NCBI GenBank assembly: GCA_963971425.1
Contig: OZ020525.1
Coordinates: 16,126,187-16,190,186 of the forward strand
Source: Bryoerythrophyllum caledonicum
Lineage: Eukaryota; Streptophyta; Bryopsida; Pottiales; Pottiaceae
Direction of reading: 5' to 3'
DNA: 64,000 nt
Positions 47,483 to 58,855 of the stretch are shown here, one piece after another (the stretch's first letter is position 1; every line of letters begins with the position of its first letter). The position numbers and the translations under genes are program-made. The notes beneath the pieces were generated by a model that worked only from the letters and a program-made list of their open reading frames with translations, ran no database searches and had not been told where the DNA came from.

Positions 47483-49026
47483 GAGAGGAGGGAGAGGAGG
47501 GAGGGTTGGGGAGGGAGAGGCGGGTCGGGAGGTTTACCACGGTGTGTTCAATGTGCAGTATTGGTGGCGAAGCGAGAGCGACGACCTGTGGGTCGAGAGC
47601 GCTTGCCAAAGACACGCGTAGACAGCCTCCTCACGCGCGCAACCAACCTCCTCACACGCGCAGATACGCGCAGACAGTCTCACGCACGCACACACCCTCC
47701 AGCAGCCTTCTGCGCGTCGAGATCTCCAATAGTAGCCTGCGAGCCTTATGCGACGTGTGCGCATTCGAGCCTTGTGCGTCGTGAGGGTTGTCCAACAACG
47801 TTGTTGATGCCGTCGAGCTGTTGGAGGGTGTGCGCGCGCACTCCCATGGTCGGTCTCCTGTAGGTCGGTGATTAGGGTCGGCGGTTTAGGATATTCGGTC
47901 GGCGGCTAGGGTTACAGGTTCGGTTCCGACTAGGATTTTTGGTTGGAAGTAGTTGGCCAGGAGGGCGAAGGCGCATGTGCGGCACGTAGCTCCACACCCG
48001 CTCAACTACGATCCTGCTTGATCGACGCTGCTGCTGAAGAAGTTCGCTTGACAAGTCAGTATGCTGGAGTGAAGCAATCAAGGTGGAGTCCTTGGCAGCA
48101 AACCCCACTTGAGCAAGTTTTGCTGCCCTTGCGAGTGTCCCCTCTGAAGAAGGTGAACCCTCTTCCCTCCTCTTTTGTTGCTTATATTTGTTGACAAAAA
48201 ACTTCAGCTCATCAACAGAGTTATTAGAAATCTCTTATCAATAGAGTTATCAGAAGCATAAGTCTCTTATTCAAACTTCAGGAGACTTTATAAATAACTC
48301 TAGCATGTGAAGATGTTCTATGGACTTGTGTTGAATGCTAGCGAATGCTCTAGCATGCACAGGTGCAACGAACGTTGTTGTAGCATTGTTCGGGAGTTTG
48401 TGGTGTTTGATCCTTACCAGAAGGAAGAAGAAGAGGAGCAACAACCGGAACTGCAGGCACTGGTCCGGGTCTCCGAGGAAGTGTCCTCCGCCTTCGCGGC
48501 TTTGCAAGCGAAGAAGTGGGATGCGCCTGTAGATGTGCTCGGTGCTCTGAGTAGAGCGCTCTGGGGAACCTTGTTGAATGACTGTCGCATGTGCTTCCTT
48601 CGCTCAGTGTGGTCTACGTTCCGTTCATGGATTCGTTGCTGAAAAAGCAAACGGAACAGATGTGAATGAGGTGCAGTACTTTATGAACACAATTTTAAAT
48701 AGGATTTCAACGGAGGCTTGCTGAAAAAGATGATCCAGTGCTTGCGTTTGTAGGCCCTCCAATCTAGGGTTGCATTTCTAGGAATCTTGTCGAGTTGTAA
48801 CTACGAGATAAGTTCCATTTTCCCTTGCATATGCAGTACAGTACTGGAGTGAATTGCTTCCACAGGTCTCGAGAGTACCATATCACTTTAAGGTAAGCGC
48901 CCCCCCAAACTAAAAACTAAAAAAAAAAACCAACAGGTTAAGGAATGTGGATATATGTTAGTTTTGGACTTCGTTGCTTGCTTACAAAATCTTAGAGGTA
49001 AGCTAAGGTGACCCAAAATCATTCTC

Positions 49027-49959
49027 TTAACCCCTAAAGGACCACGACCTATTTTGCTCTAAAACCAGTCCAAAACTGCCACTGTCAAAAAGATACATGA
49101 AAATCACATTTTCATGTGAATTTTTAATTTTCATCCGTAAGATCTTAAAATAGAATTCCATATAAACATGCCATCAAATTTTGGTTGCAATCCACCGCAC
49201 GGATTGATAGATTTTAGTGTTTAAAGTCAAAACAATGGTTCATTTTTATCCCTGCGTTGAGTAGATCAGCTGACTTTGACTTCATTTTTATTCAAATTTT
49301 TGCATTGTACAAGGCCTAAATCTCTTACCATTGTCTTAAGCATGATGTTATTTCCCAACACAACAATTTTTAGAGGTAAAAAAGTGGTGTAGCATATTCA
49401 AAACAAGTGTGCAAGGAGTGGAGGTTCAAAAATTGCCATTTCACATTTTATTTTTTTGTGAACTACGTATGTATTCAAATGATAATCCAAACGGTCAATA
49501 AGAAGTTTTTCACCACATGTTGTTGTTGAAAAAATAAAAAGTGAAAAATATGAAGATCTCTAGGTTTTATGTAGAAAAGATGAAGTTTTTTTCCCCCGTT
49601 GCCCGACAATGTGTGAAAATGTTTGACTTGGAATAAAATGCCTTTTTACACTAAAGACAAGATTTTATTTTGAAATTTTTTAAATAAGGAAATATTCTTT
49701 ATATGTGTGAAAAATCTCAATGTCAATAGAAACTGTTGTCAAAAATTTTGGAGGTGCCCGAAGTCCCACTTTTGGCTTTAAGTGGTACTTACTTTCAAAC
49801 CACAAATCCAAAAATATATAAATAAATATCTCCACAAAGCTCTTATCAGATCCTATCTTGAAAGAAAAATTCAATTAAAAAGGATTTTTTTTTGAATTGT
49901 AGGTACATGCCCAAAATCCAAAATGACCCCGGGGGGACGTTTGGTCCTTAAGGGGTTAA
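49027..49959. mobile_element. TTAA-flanked non-autonomous element (piggyBac-like MITE), copy B
   Basis: TTAA stands at 49027-49030 and 49956-49959. The left end continues CCCCTAAAGGACCA; the reverse complement of the right end continues CCCCTTAAGGACCA. At 933 bp it is the best-preserved family member here, with nearly perfect inverted ends apart from one extra T. Its interior matches the reverse complement of copy A. It contains no coding frame and lies inside the larger element, so it inserted later. Confidence 0.75.
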
Positions 49960-50029
49960 GTCAAATGGGGACCAAAATCACATTGTATGTCAAAAGGGAC
50001 TATGCAATTGATACAAAATTTATAAGCGA

Positions 50030-50740
50030 GAAAACCACGCGCGTTGTGAACTATGCTTTAGAATATGTGGCACTTGTTTTGAATATGCTATACCCCTTAT
50101 CTACCTCTGGAAATTGGTGTATTCGGAACTAACATCATGCTCAACACGATGGTTTAAAAGATTTAGAGCTTCTGTAGTGCAAAGATTTTATACCAAGTGA
50201 AGTCAAGTCTGTTGATCCACTCTACGCAGGGAACAAAATCAACCATTTTCTTGACTTCAGATAATAGAATCTTTCAATCCGTGTGGTCAAAGTGTATGAA
50301 TTTTTTTGAGTATGTTACTTTGTAAGTTTTGATGGAGATCCTACGGTCAAAAAGATAAATATAAGGTTTAATTTCCTACCTTACCCATTACACTATAATC
50401 AACAATTTTGAAGTGTTTTTGGTGTTAAATGGTCATGGGCTTTTAGGGCTAAAGGAACATATACACAAAGTTTCCTAGAATTTGACTGCACGGATTGAAA
50501 ATTTATAGTTTTTATAGTAGACAACATTGGTTCATTTTTTCCCTAGATTGAGTCGATTACTGGAATTTCAATCTACTTGGTTTCAAAAGTTTGCGTTACA
50601 TAGGGTCTAGATTCATTACCATTATGTCAAGAATGATATTAGTTCTTTATACACCAATATTTAGGGATGGAGAAGAGGTGTAGCATATTCAAAGACACTT
50701 GCAAGAAGTTGACGCTCTACAAATGTTAAATTTTTTCATT
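50030..50740. repeat. Inverted duplication of a TTAA-element half
   Basis: The left arm (about 50030-50450) carries GAATATGCTATACCCC and CTTTCAATCCGTG. The right arm (about 50450-50740) carries the same sequence inverted (CACGGATTGAAAATTTATAG, GGTGTAGCATATTC). They meet near 50445-50460 at GGGCTTTTAGGGCTAAAGG, the eroded element end. The arms are clearly related but not identical; the right arm lacks about 130 bp next to the junction. Confidence 0.7.
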
Positions 50741-50907
50741 TCAAATAATTTTATCAGAAGGTTCAATATCATCATCATAAAATGAACATTAAATATGTGA
50801 TCAGAAACATATCTTCTATCAGATAGATGGTGCTTTAGACGCTAACAATTTGTACATGTATTTTGACTAATGTGCAACCATAATGTTTTTTTTTTTCAAT
50901 AGTGATA

Positions 50908-53900
50908 ATGGAGAGCTGTACAATTCAGGCTCCTTTGATACGGCCACACATCCAAAGGGATAATATGGTTTCCAATAGCTCTGTGGGGGCCCGATTAGTA
51001 CGAGCAGCACGTGCAAGGCAAATTTAACAAAGATCTGTTGAGGTCATGACATCTGAATTGGAAAGGGCAGTAGAATTGTTCTCTGAAAGAGAGGATGTGG
51101 TGGGCTTAGCAAATAGGGAGCATGCATTCAAAAGCGACATGGAATTGAATGGATCGAAGTTGTTTCCGTTCGAGGTGGCGGTGCATATCACTAGGGTAGA
51201 TGATGCATTGCATTGGACCGGAGAGATTGTAGGAGAACGCCTTGGCATGTGTGTGGGCTTGATCATTCGTTGGCACCGGTCTTTGCTACGTATATTGGCT
51301 GTAGAACCTAATATTCCAAGTGCCCATAATGACCTTGGATCACAAGCACCGCCTACAGGAATGATGGCTCGAGAATTTTTTTTTCCGAGTTCATCAACAG
51401 AACAGGATCCACCGAGGAGGACTTGACGCAGTAGCGAAGCTTCAAACGCCATAGATGAAAATTCGCCATTTTCCCATTCTACACCTTCAAACATTCAGGA
51501 TTTGCCCCATGTAGATGGATTTGCTTATGTTAGACTAGCACGTCGTCCCTATTCTATGCAAAATAGGAGAAAGAGAGATTCAGTAGAGCCATCTTTGATA
51601 GAAGCTGCACCATCTAAGGTATCCCTTAGAAGCGTGCAAATTGCAATGGCACAAGGAGGATGCAAACGCAATTGTTTGAGGGACGTTCCAGCAAGGTATC
51701 TATTGGACATGCGATATAATGCATGGGCCAATGAGTTTTCAGTACGAAGTATATGGATGAGACACATGCTGGTTTCTTTTTATACAAGGACGGAAGGACC
51801 TCGTCGAGACAAGTTTGTAACAAAGTTAGATGAGAAAGAAGTTTGCAATGCTTGCTACGCTCTTGGGGTTGGATATTCACAGAGGCGCTTTAAGCAATTG
51901 AAGAAGGAGTGTTTAATATATGGAAGAGTGACATCGATTCACGGCAATACCATTTCAGATCCGATTAGAGAGAGTACTAGAATGTCTGCGACAGAGGCTT
52001 GTTTTAAATCGTTTGTTGATGAAGCTAGTTATCCTCAACCTCATCGCTGTATTCGCCGTAAGAGTGACAACGAAGTAGTGCCTCTTATTCTCCTTCCTAT
52101 GAATACTGCCAAATTTGATATATTCAATTACGTGAACGAGGAGGTCAAGAGAATTTGTAATGGGGAAACCATTTCTATGAGTTCGTTCCGGAGGATGTGG
52201 CGCATCAAGTATCCCCACGTTCAGGTACTTCCATTCTCGAGATTCTCAAAGTGTTATCATTGTTGGGAGTATAAATGTGCCATAGAGGGAACCACCAATG
52301 CGGATGCAAGGATAAAGATAAAGGAGTTGTTTATGTTGCATCTGCGCAACCAGATGGAAGAACGTAGGCATTATTGGATATTCAAGAGGTCGTGTTATAT
52401 TAGCCCAGAGTTGTACATGTGCATCATAGTGGATGGCATGGACCTAAACACAACCATGGTACCCAGGATGCGTCAGACTGTGAAGAACATTGAACACCGG
52501 TTTGTGAAGACCCACCTGTACGGAGCTCTTGTACATGGGATCGGTTTATTTTGCGACGTGTGGTTTGGGGCTCACCACAAACATGATAGCAACCAAGTCG
52601 TGAGTACATTGTTGTACGTGATAGGAGATGTGTTGCGGAGGAAGGGATTTTTGCCACCAACACTACGAATCCAGGCGGACAACTACACACGGGAGAACAA
52701 AAACATTTATATGTTTGCTCTATGTGCTACAGTGGTGGGATTGGGGTTTTTTCAGGAGGTAGAGCTATCTTTTCTCATAATGGACCATACACACAAAGAT
52801 ATTGATCAACGTTTCAGTTGTATATCAAATACGTTGAAGAGGTCGGACGTGGACTTGTTGAAGGAAATGATGAGTCTTATTGAACAAGGAACATCTCTCA
52901 CAGAGGCATTTGTTAGCGCCCGGCTGCTAGAGAATGTATGGGATTGGAAATAATTCATAACTCCTCATTTACTGACAGGTCAGGATTCATTAGTGGGCAT
53001 AACATTTCCGCACCATATGCGATTCTATATGGACAATCGAGAAGGGGCTCGTGAGGTTCGAGTACAACACAAACATTATTGCAAGGATCCATGGGGACCG
53101 GAGGCAAGGACAAAAATGTTGAGGTCGTTGTCAAGTAGGGATGAACGATCATCGTTTGCGGAAGTATTTGCAGCGGACGAACGGGAGTTGAAGGCATTGG
53201 ATGACTTCATTGTATATAAACAAAGGTGCATCCAAAAATTGCAGCATGAGGACAAGAATCGTGAGGCAAAAGTAGAGGCTAAAGGATTGATACTCTATAT
53301 AACAGAATTTCCACACAAAGACCGTAGCAATGAGCATCGTTCCTCACCGTTTTGGCCATCAGAGTTCTTTAACACCGGACCTACAGAGAGTGCATCTTTG
53401 GATGTAATGGATGGTGCAAGTGAAGAAAATCACGAGATAGATGTCGTAGAGCAGGTAGTGGCGATGCTTCCAAATGCCGAGGCTCGAGGATACTTTGGTC
53501 CTCGTAGAAGAAGACCCTCTAATCAAGCTGTGCGCAGGGCACAACGAACACAGCGCAACTATGTTGAGGAACGAGCCGAAGAAGGAGCAATGAATGAAGG
53601 TAACCACGACCCATTTCCACCATTTAATCCACAATCTGATATCTGTTGTGGACAATTTGTAGCCTTGAGTGTTGATCAAACAGAAATAGAAGGCGGTGTA
53701 CCATTCTATGTGGGGAAAGTGATTGAGGAAGGAAAAAACCGATGGAGACTTAAGATAAAGGTTTGTTGGTATTGGCCCAGCATCCAAAGGGGGATTGTTG
53801 ATGGACATGGGTCTTCTGCACAGCGGTATGCAAATTGCATGGACTCAATCTGGGAGCCATCTGGGGAGAGCCATAGTTGGGTAGAAAAAGATGCATGCAT

Positions 53901-54099
53901 TTTTTCATGGGTAGACTCTTTGGAAAGAACCATGTTAGGGGCCAGCGGGTGGAGAAAACGCAATGTATTTGGAGTGCAGGTTGAAAGCAGGATTCGCATT
54001 ATTCAATCGGCAAAGGCTCACATACTACAATATATTGCAATGCAAACCGAAGCTATCGATGACGACCGTTTGCAAGCAGCCCTAAATTCTATGGAGTAG
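50908..54099 (+). pseudogene. DDE-like transposase candidate (right gene), three in-frame stops
   Basis: A single frame from ATG 50908 to TAG 54099 (1,063 codons) contains three internal stops, TAA 51025, TGA 51424 and TAA 52951, and no frameshift. Numbering from 51502: an N-terminal Cys pair (GGCKRNCL, 54/58), a CYHC knuckle (251-254) followed by a basic helical region ending HLRNQMEERRHYW, then VDGMD (Asp 311/314), IQADNYTRENKN (Asp 393) and HTHKDIDQRFS (Asp 433/435). Spacing and hydrophobic strands before each acid suggest an RNase H-like DDE/D fold. The combination CxxC, DN-x-x-RENKN and HTH-x-DIDQ is one I remember from uncharacterised eukaryotic proteins classed as DUF7869; the name is from memory. 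After the third stop the frame continues through ITFPHHMRFYMD and VPFYVGKVIEEGKNRW to the end. Its place beside the right terminal repeat makes it the likely mobiliser. Confidence 0.65.
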
Positions 54100-54639
54100 A
54101 TAGTGTGCCTTTTTGAGAGTATACTAGTTGTGTATGGTAATTGATATATAGTGTATGTGTAAGAGTAGTATATTCTGAGGGTGATGTAAGACGTTATGTC
54201 ATTAATCCTTTAGAGTAAAGTTGTGTTTACTATTGGTGCTAAGTCCAATTGTAGAAGCATCTATATTTAGTTTTCACCATTGTATGCATTATGTACTACG
54301 TAGAATATCTATTAATCAACTGCCAACCCTTGCATAAAGTATGTTTTTTTGTAATTACGCCTATTTATATACTACAATCCTTCAAATCTATCTTTGAAAT
54401 ATTGTGAAACTATATTAAATACACATTTATCTAGTATTAACGAGGGGCCACCAAAAATTAGTTGAAAATGCCAAAAAATCGCTTCCAATATGAACAACCA
54501 TGATTGTACGTAATATTGTTGCAGAAGCTCAATTTTTTTTCCTTTAAAAAACATTTTTTTTCTTTGATTTTTTTTTTTTTTTTCAATTTTGCCACTATTG
54601 TTCGCAATGGCCGCCGTTGTACCCAAGTGCACTTTTAAA

Positions 54640-54669
54640 TGGCCAAGTGCATAATTGCTTAATTGCGTG
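54640..54669 (-). repeat. Right terminal inverted repeat
   Basis: Ends AATTGCTTAATTGCGTG on the plus strand; its reverse complement matches the left terminal repeat at 28 of 30 positions. Followed at once by TTTATAAA, the candidate target duplication. Confidence 0.85.
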
Positions 54670-54677
54670 TTTATAAA

Positions 54678-57600
54678 GAAAGATTTGTAAAGCCATTTTA
54701 AGTTTGAAAACACAATTCCTCCAATCTGTATAGTGATATTTGTTCACTATTATTAGATGTTGGAATAATGAATTAACTTCTTTAGCCAAGTTGTGATCAT
54801 AATCTTTTCAAGTTTATAAAACCTTTGCAATATTGAAACTCAAATAAGAGTGGAATTGGCTTGTTTTGAGATAATGAAATGAAAAGTTAGGATTAGAGAC
54901 TATGAATATTAGTCACCTTTCTCTTCTTTGAGTTGATTTTTTGATATTGATAGATGTTTAACATTCATTCTTATATTCATCATACAAGTACATTAATGTA
55001 TTACTCGAAATTTCACAAACATTTCAAATAATTTTAGTAGTAAGTGGTCTTTTGAAAATTCAAATCTACTATCAAGTCCTAAATTGAGGTGTTCTTCTAG
55101 AATTTTTATAGGCCCTTACATAGTGTCTCTACTATGGAACACCACAATGCTTTTTTAAAGTACTTTCTTGTCAAATTAGAATTTGATGTTATATTATTTA
55201 AGAACCTAGGGTTCAAATTTTGAGTAATAAGCATTTTCACTAAATTTTGTGATGTCAATTTCTTTTTTATTATGAATAATTATCAATTCCTCATGGCATT
55301 CACAACTTCAATTGTCACTTAATTGATTTGAAACATCTTTACAAGAAAACAAGGAAGTAAGAGCTAAACAATCATCATAAATTATGTATATATTATGTTG
55401 ATTTCACATAGTTGTACATGTCAATGTGAAGCTATCAACACAACATGTAGAAGTTCCATCTAGTTATAAGATTTCTTGCAAGATTCAAATGATTGGTGTA
55501 ATATTAGTCTCTCCATATCTGGCAGCTCTTACAACCAATATACATTGATGACTTTTACCTCTAAACGATCCACATTTAATTGGATTTCAATTGAAATCTT
55601 CCATGTTTATTTTCATGCATTATTTTCATCCATCCACTTTTTAAAGATAATATTTTCTTTTCCAACCTGAATGTAGGGATACTTTACTGTACGATCTTAT
55701 AACTTGTTAAATAACATGCTCAAATTTTTGTTTTGTCGTGCACGGGGTGCTATGTTGGCAATTGGCAGCAGTTCTGTCAAGTAAGACAAAATATTGTAGC
55801 CAAGATTTGAACGCGCAACCACTCCATTTGGAGAATCTGGGTATCTCCTATCATTACCCAATAGTTTAGAATCATCTGGGACCGTTGATACATTAGTAGA
55901 AACATCTTGTCATATTGTTTGAAAAATAAAATATATGGCTCCATACCTGCCACTTTGGCACTTTGTTTGCATTCTAAGTTTTGACTTTTTGATTCTGTAT
56001 ATATGAGGCCCCTATAATGTTATCTTTCAAGAGAAACAAAATTTTAAAAACTCAGGATTACAATTTGAGTCCAAGAGTAACAATTTTTTTTGTCAATGGT
56101 TAATGTATCCATGGCTATACAATATTTTCTTAATTTACCAACTTTTTCTGTCAAAATTTATAGTTACACCATTAATTTCCTTGAAAAATCCATTTATTTT
56201 TTTTAAATGCATTTTTTTCCCATTTTCAATTTTTTTTCTACTCACCGCTCACAAGATAGCGTCGCTCGGCCCGTATCTTAGGTCACAAATTTTCACCCTT
56301 AGATGTCGGTTGACATATGGTTGAATAGAAGATGTGAGTAGCCACACTCATGTCTTGCTTCAAAAGAATTATATATTGAATCATTTCTTTTCAAATATTG
56401 AAGGCGTGCCTGGTTTCATCAACCAAATCCAAAACCCAACCCTTGGACTTTAGGTCTTCAATGTACCCTACTACTGAGTTGTACAAACAAAATTTTATCC
56501 AATCCTTCTCTTGAGCATCCACCATCCATATGTTATTCTTCTCTTTTTAAAAATAATGTCAAATTAACATGGCATATGACACTTAGCCAACATCATGCTC
56601 AAATGGGGCCACTTCACGGTCACGTGGTTAGACTCCTTGGGCGAAAAGTAAATCAGTTGCAACTGTATGCTCTCCAAAACGTTGCTGGCAACAAGAAGCT
56701 TAGGACGGGATTGCTGATAAATTGTCCAATCCCCCTAAGAATCCCTTTAAAAAGCCTTCACTTGCAAATTTGACAATGATGCTAGCCCCTTACCATTCTT
56801 GGCCTGCATAATCTCCAATTTTACACAAATTTTTTATCAATGTACACATACCACTTCCAAACCAATACATAAATCACAACCCAATGTAGATTAGCATATG
56901 ATTTTACCAAAAAGACCTTGTCAAGAAAGACCTTATCAAAAAAGCTCTAGGTGTTTTTGCTCAATCTTTAATGACTTTTCTCTTGTGCCAAGGTTTCTTC
57001 ATATAGACAATTGTACTCTCACTGTCCTTGGCGATAGCGAGATCTCCTAAGTCCAATAGAGAATTTCTGTAACATGATCACGGCATTGTCCAGGCAAATT
57101 TTCTCCGCAAAAAGCTTAAAATTCAACTTCTTAGGACACTCATCAAACGTAAAATAATGTCCATCATCCGAGAAGATAGATCCTTGACTCCCAACCAATT
57201 CCAAGGCAACACCTGCTCCCCAACAACCCTAAATCTAAGTCTCGGTCTTTACAACAATGAATAAAATTGTGACAACCTATTCAAGAGAAAAGTGCATAAA
57301 GAAAAAGTATGTAAAGAAAAGTACATAAAAAGAAAGTACATCAAGAAAAAAGAAAAAAATAGTAGAGGAATTTTCCAGACACATCACCCTCACGGAAAGT
57401 CTAAACTAGAAGCCTGAACTAAAATATCAATAGCTAAATAGGCAAGATTCAAACTCAACTTAAACATGCAAATGCCAAGTTACTGTAGCAACATTAATAG
57501 AAATTAAATACAAGTTAAAGAAAACTAACTTACACAATTCTACACTACAACGCAAAATTGAGACCACAATTATACAAAAACATTCAAGCATACACATGCT

Positions 57601-58485
57601 CAAACAGTCTAGAAGCAGGAACAACAAATGAAATCAAGATGAACAAGATGACCCTCAACTACAGCACTAGAATTGAGACAAAAAAAGAAAACACCTTGAA
57701 TCAAACTAGAAAGAAAAGACAATAAGGTAGAGACACCCAATTCCAATTGGCCTCCCAATTCCGATCTGTAGAGTATGTATGAAATGGTGCATGAAGCGAC
57801 CCTAAAACCAATAAGTCAAACTCTGAAAACCCCAGCCATTATCGGCATTGGGTCATGAAGTGTGCAATTTCAGTCGCTCCACCTCAATTGAGCTCTCATT
57901 GGTGGCCTTGCCTCGAAAGTTGAATAAGGCCGTTCAGCATTGGGTATCCCCATGGGTTGGTTATCCGTGGCATGTCTTCTCTCTTTTACTCACTATCACT
58001 CATTGGCTTTGAGCAAGAAAGGACACCAAATCTCACCTACTCTACCATTTGATTATGGGCTCCGGTGATTTTTGGGCTTCTAAATTCAATATCAATTCCA
58101 GATCTTTGAGATTAAATTTGAAAAAACATTTGTTGAGTTTCATTCCTAATTCCGCATGTTTCTACATGAATATATTTGACATACAATGTCATTTGAGTCC
58201 CCAACTGGCTTCAGTGATTGGAATTGGGAGCCTCCACCTTAGAAGAAGTGAAACTGCCTCAACGGAATCCGAGAGAGCAATACCAATCACTTCCAAGAAC
58301 AGACTTACTTGATCGCACCAGCACAATGCAAATCATTGCAAACGCGCACGAGAACTCCAGGTCAATGAAGTCTGCAAACTAAGATGGAGAGAACAACCTT
58401 CACCGCAACCACCAACTCTAGAATCGTAAACCTCGGAGTCCACAGCTACGCAAGCACCAACCAAAGCTCTCGCTCGCCGTCAACC
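54678..58485. other. AT-rich stretch, no recognised gene
   Basis: No family motif or plausible exon chain is visible. At 56.19-56.30 kb a segment containing ACTCACCGCTCACAAGATAGCG is the reverse complement of one at 23.14-23.26 kb. At 57.29-57.36 kb short AAAGTACATAAAGAAAA-type units repeat. GC content rises after about 57.7 kb. Confidence 0.45.
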
Positions 58486-58855
58486 TCCGCACGGCACAAA
58501 ACAAAGAAGCATATCCCGGACCAACTGCACACCCAATCAAAAAAGAAACGTCGAATCCAGATCGCATGAAACCCTAAGTATCGCAAGAACTCAAACTCCA
58601 TCACTTTCCCTCATTCCGCACGGCACAACAAAGTGAAGATTTCTTGAGCTATTGCGCATGAAATCGACGAATCCAGACGATCCCCAGAGCGCATGAAACC
58701 CTAATTATTGCAATAACTCAAACTCCATCACTTTCCCTCACTCCAGACCATAAATCACCACACCGCACTACAACGTGAAGCATTTTGGAGCTAATGCACA
58801 CGCAATCGACGAATCCAGACCATCCCTAGAGAGCATGAAACCCTAATCATGGCAA
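58486..58855. repeat. Three ~125-bp tandem units each with a telo-box
   Basis: Three degenerate units share CATGAAACCCTAA near their ends, and the first two also share CTCAAACTCCATCACTTTCC. The middle and last also share ATCGACGAATCCAGAC. AAACCCTAA is the plant telo-box, often found near starts of growth-related genes; here it is simply repeated with the unit. Confidence 0.8.

Larger units (their letters stand above)
43457..48890. other. CCGG-rich inserted block of unknown nature
   Basis: The stretch is compositionally unlike its surroundings. CCCGGG, ACCGGT and other CCGG palindromes are very dense from 43.66 to 46.86 kb; I count seventeen CCGG between 45,050 and 45,510. It opens with a short perfect inverted repeat, GTGGGAGT-ctaaa-ACTCCCAC, near 43,470. 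44.03-44.22 kb is a pyrimidine-rich tract (CTCTCTCTC) like a plant leader. A 99-codon frame at 45215-45514 repeats the theme LPVDTANPPVDLPVETSGLP. From 47.05 kb to 48.7 kb the sequence turns GC-rich, with GAGA arrays and a 111-codon frame at 48307 containing an acidic run EEEEEQQPE. I find no reverse transcriptase, integrase or long terminal repeat pair, so its class is open. Confidence 0.5.
37916..54677. mobile_element. 16.7-kb two-gene element with 30-bp terminal inverted repeats
   Basis: The ends at 37924-37953 and 54640-54669 are inverted copies matching at 28 of 30 positions; both begin CACGCAATTAAG read inward. The outside bases are CTTATAAA (37916-37923) and TTTATAAA (54670-54677), a candidate 8-bp target duplication with one mismatch. 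Inside, two long intronless frames diverge from the middle: minus strand 42481 to 38595, and plus strand 50908 to 54099. Each ends about 0.55-0.7 kb from its terminal repeat. The centre (42.5-50.9 kb) is filled with other repeats: TTAA-element fragments, a CCGG-rich block and an intact TTAA element. An 8-bp duplication and CA ends recall hAT elements, but neither protein looks like a hAT transposase. The boundary call is from sequence; mobility by these proteins is inference. Confidence 0.72.

Noticed and set aside
48307..48642. 111-codon frame with an EEEEEQQPE run
   Set aside because: Balanced composition is suggestive, but there is no recognised motif, conserved start or splice partner. 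Described within the CCGG-rich block instead.
52936..52978. Intron (GTATGG...TGACAG) removing the TAA at 52951
   Set aside because: The 43-bp length would shift the frame, whereas the frame on both sides of the stop is already the same. An in-frame stop is simpler.
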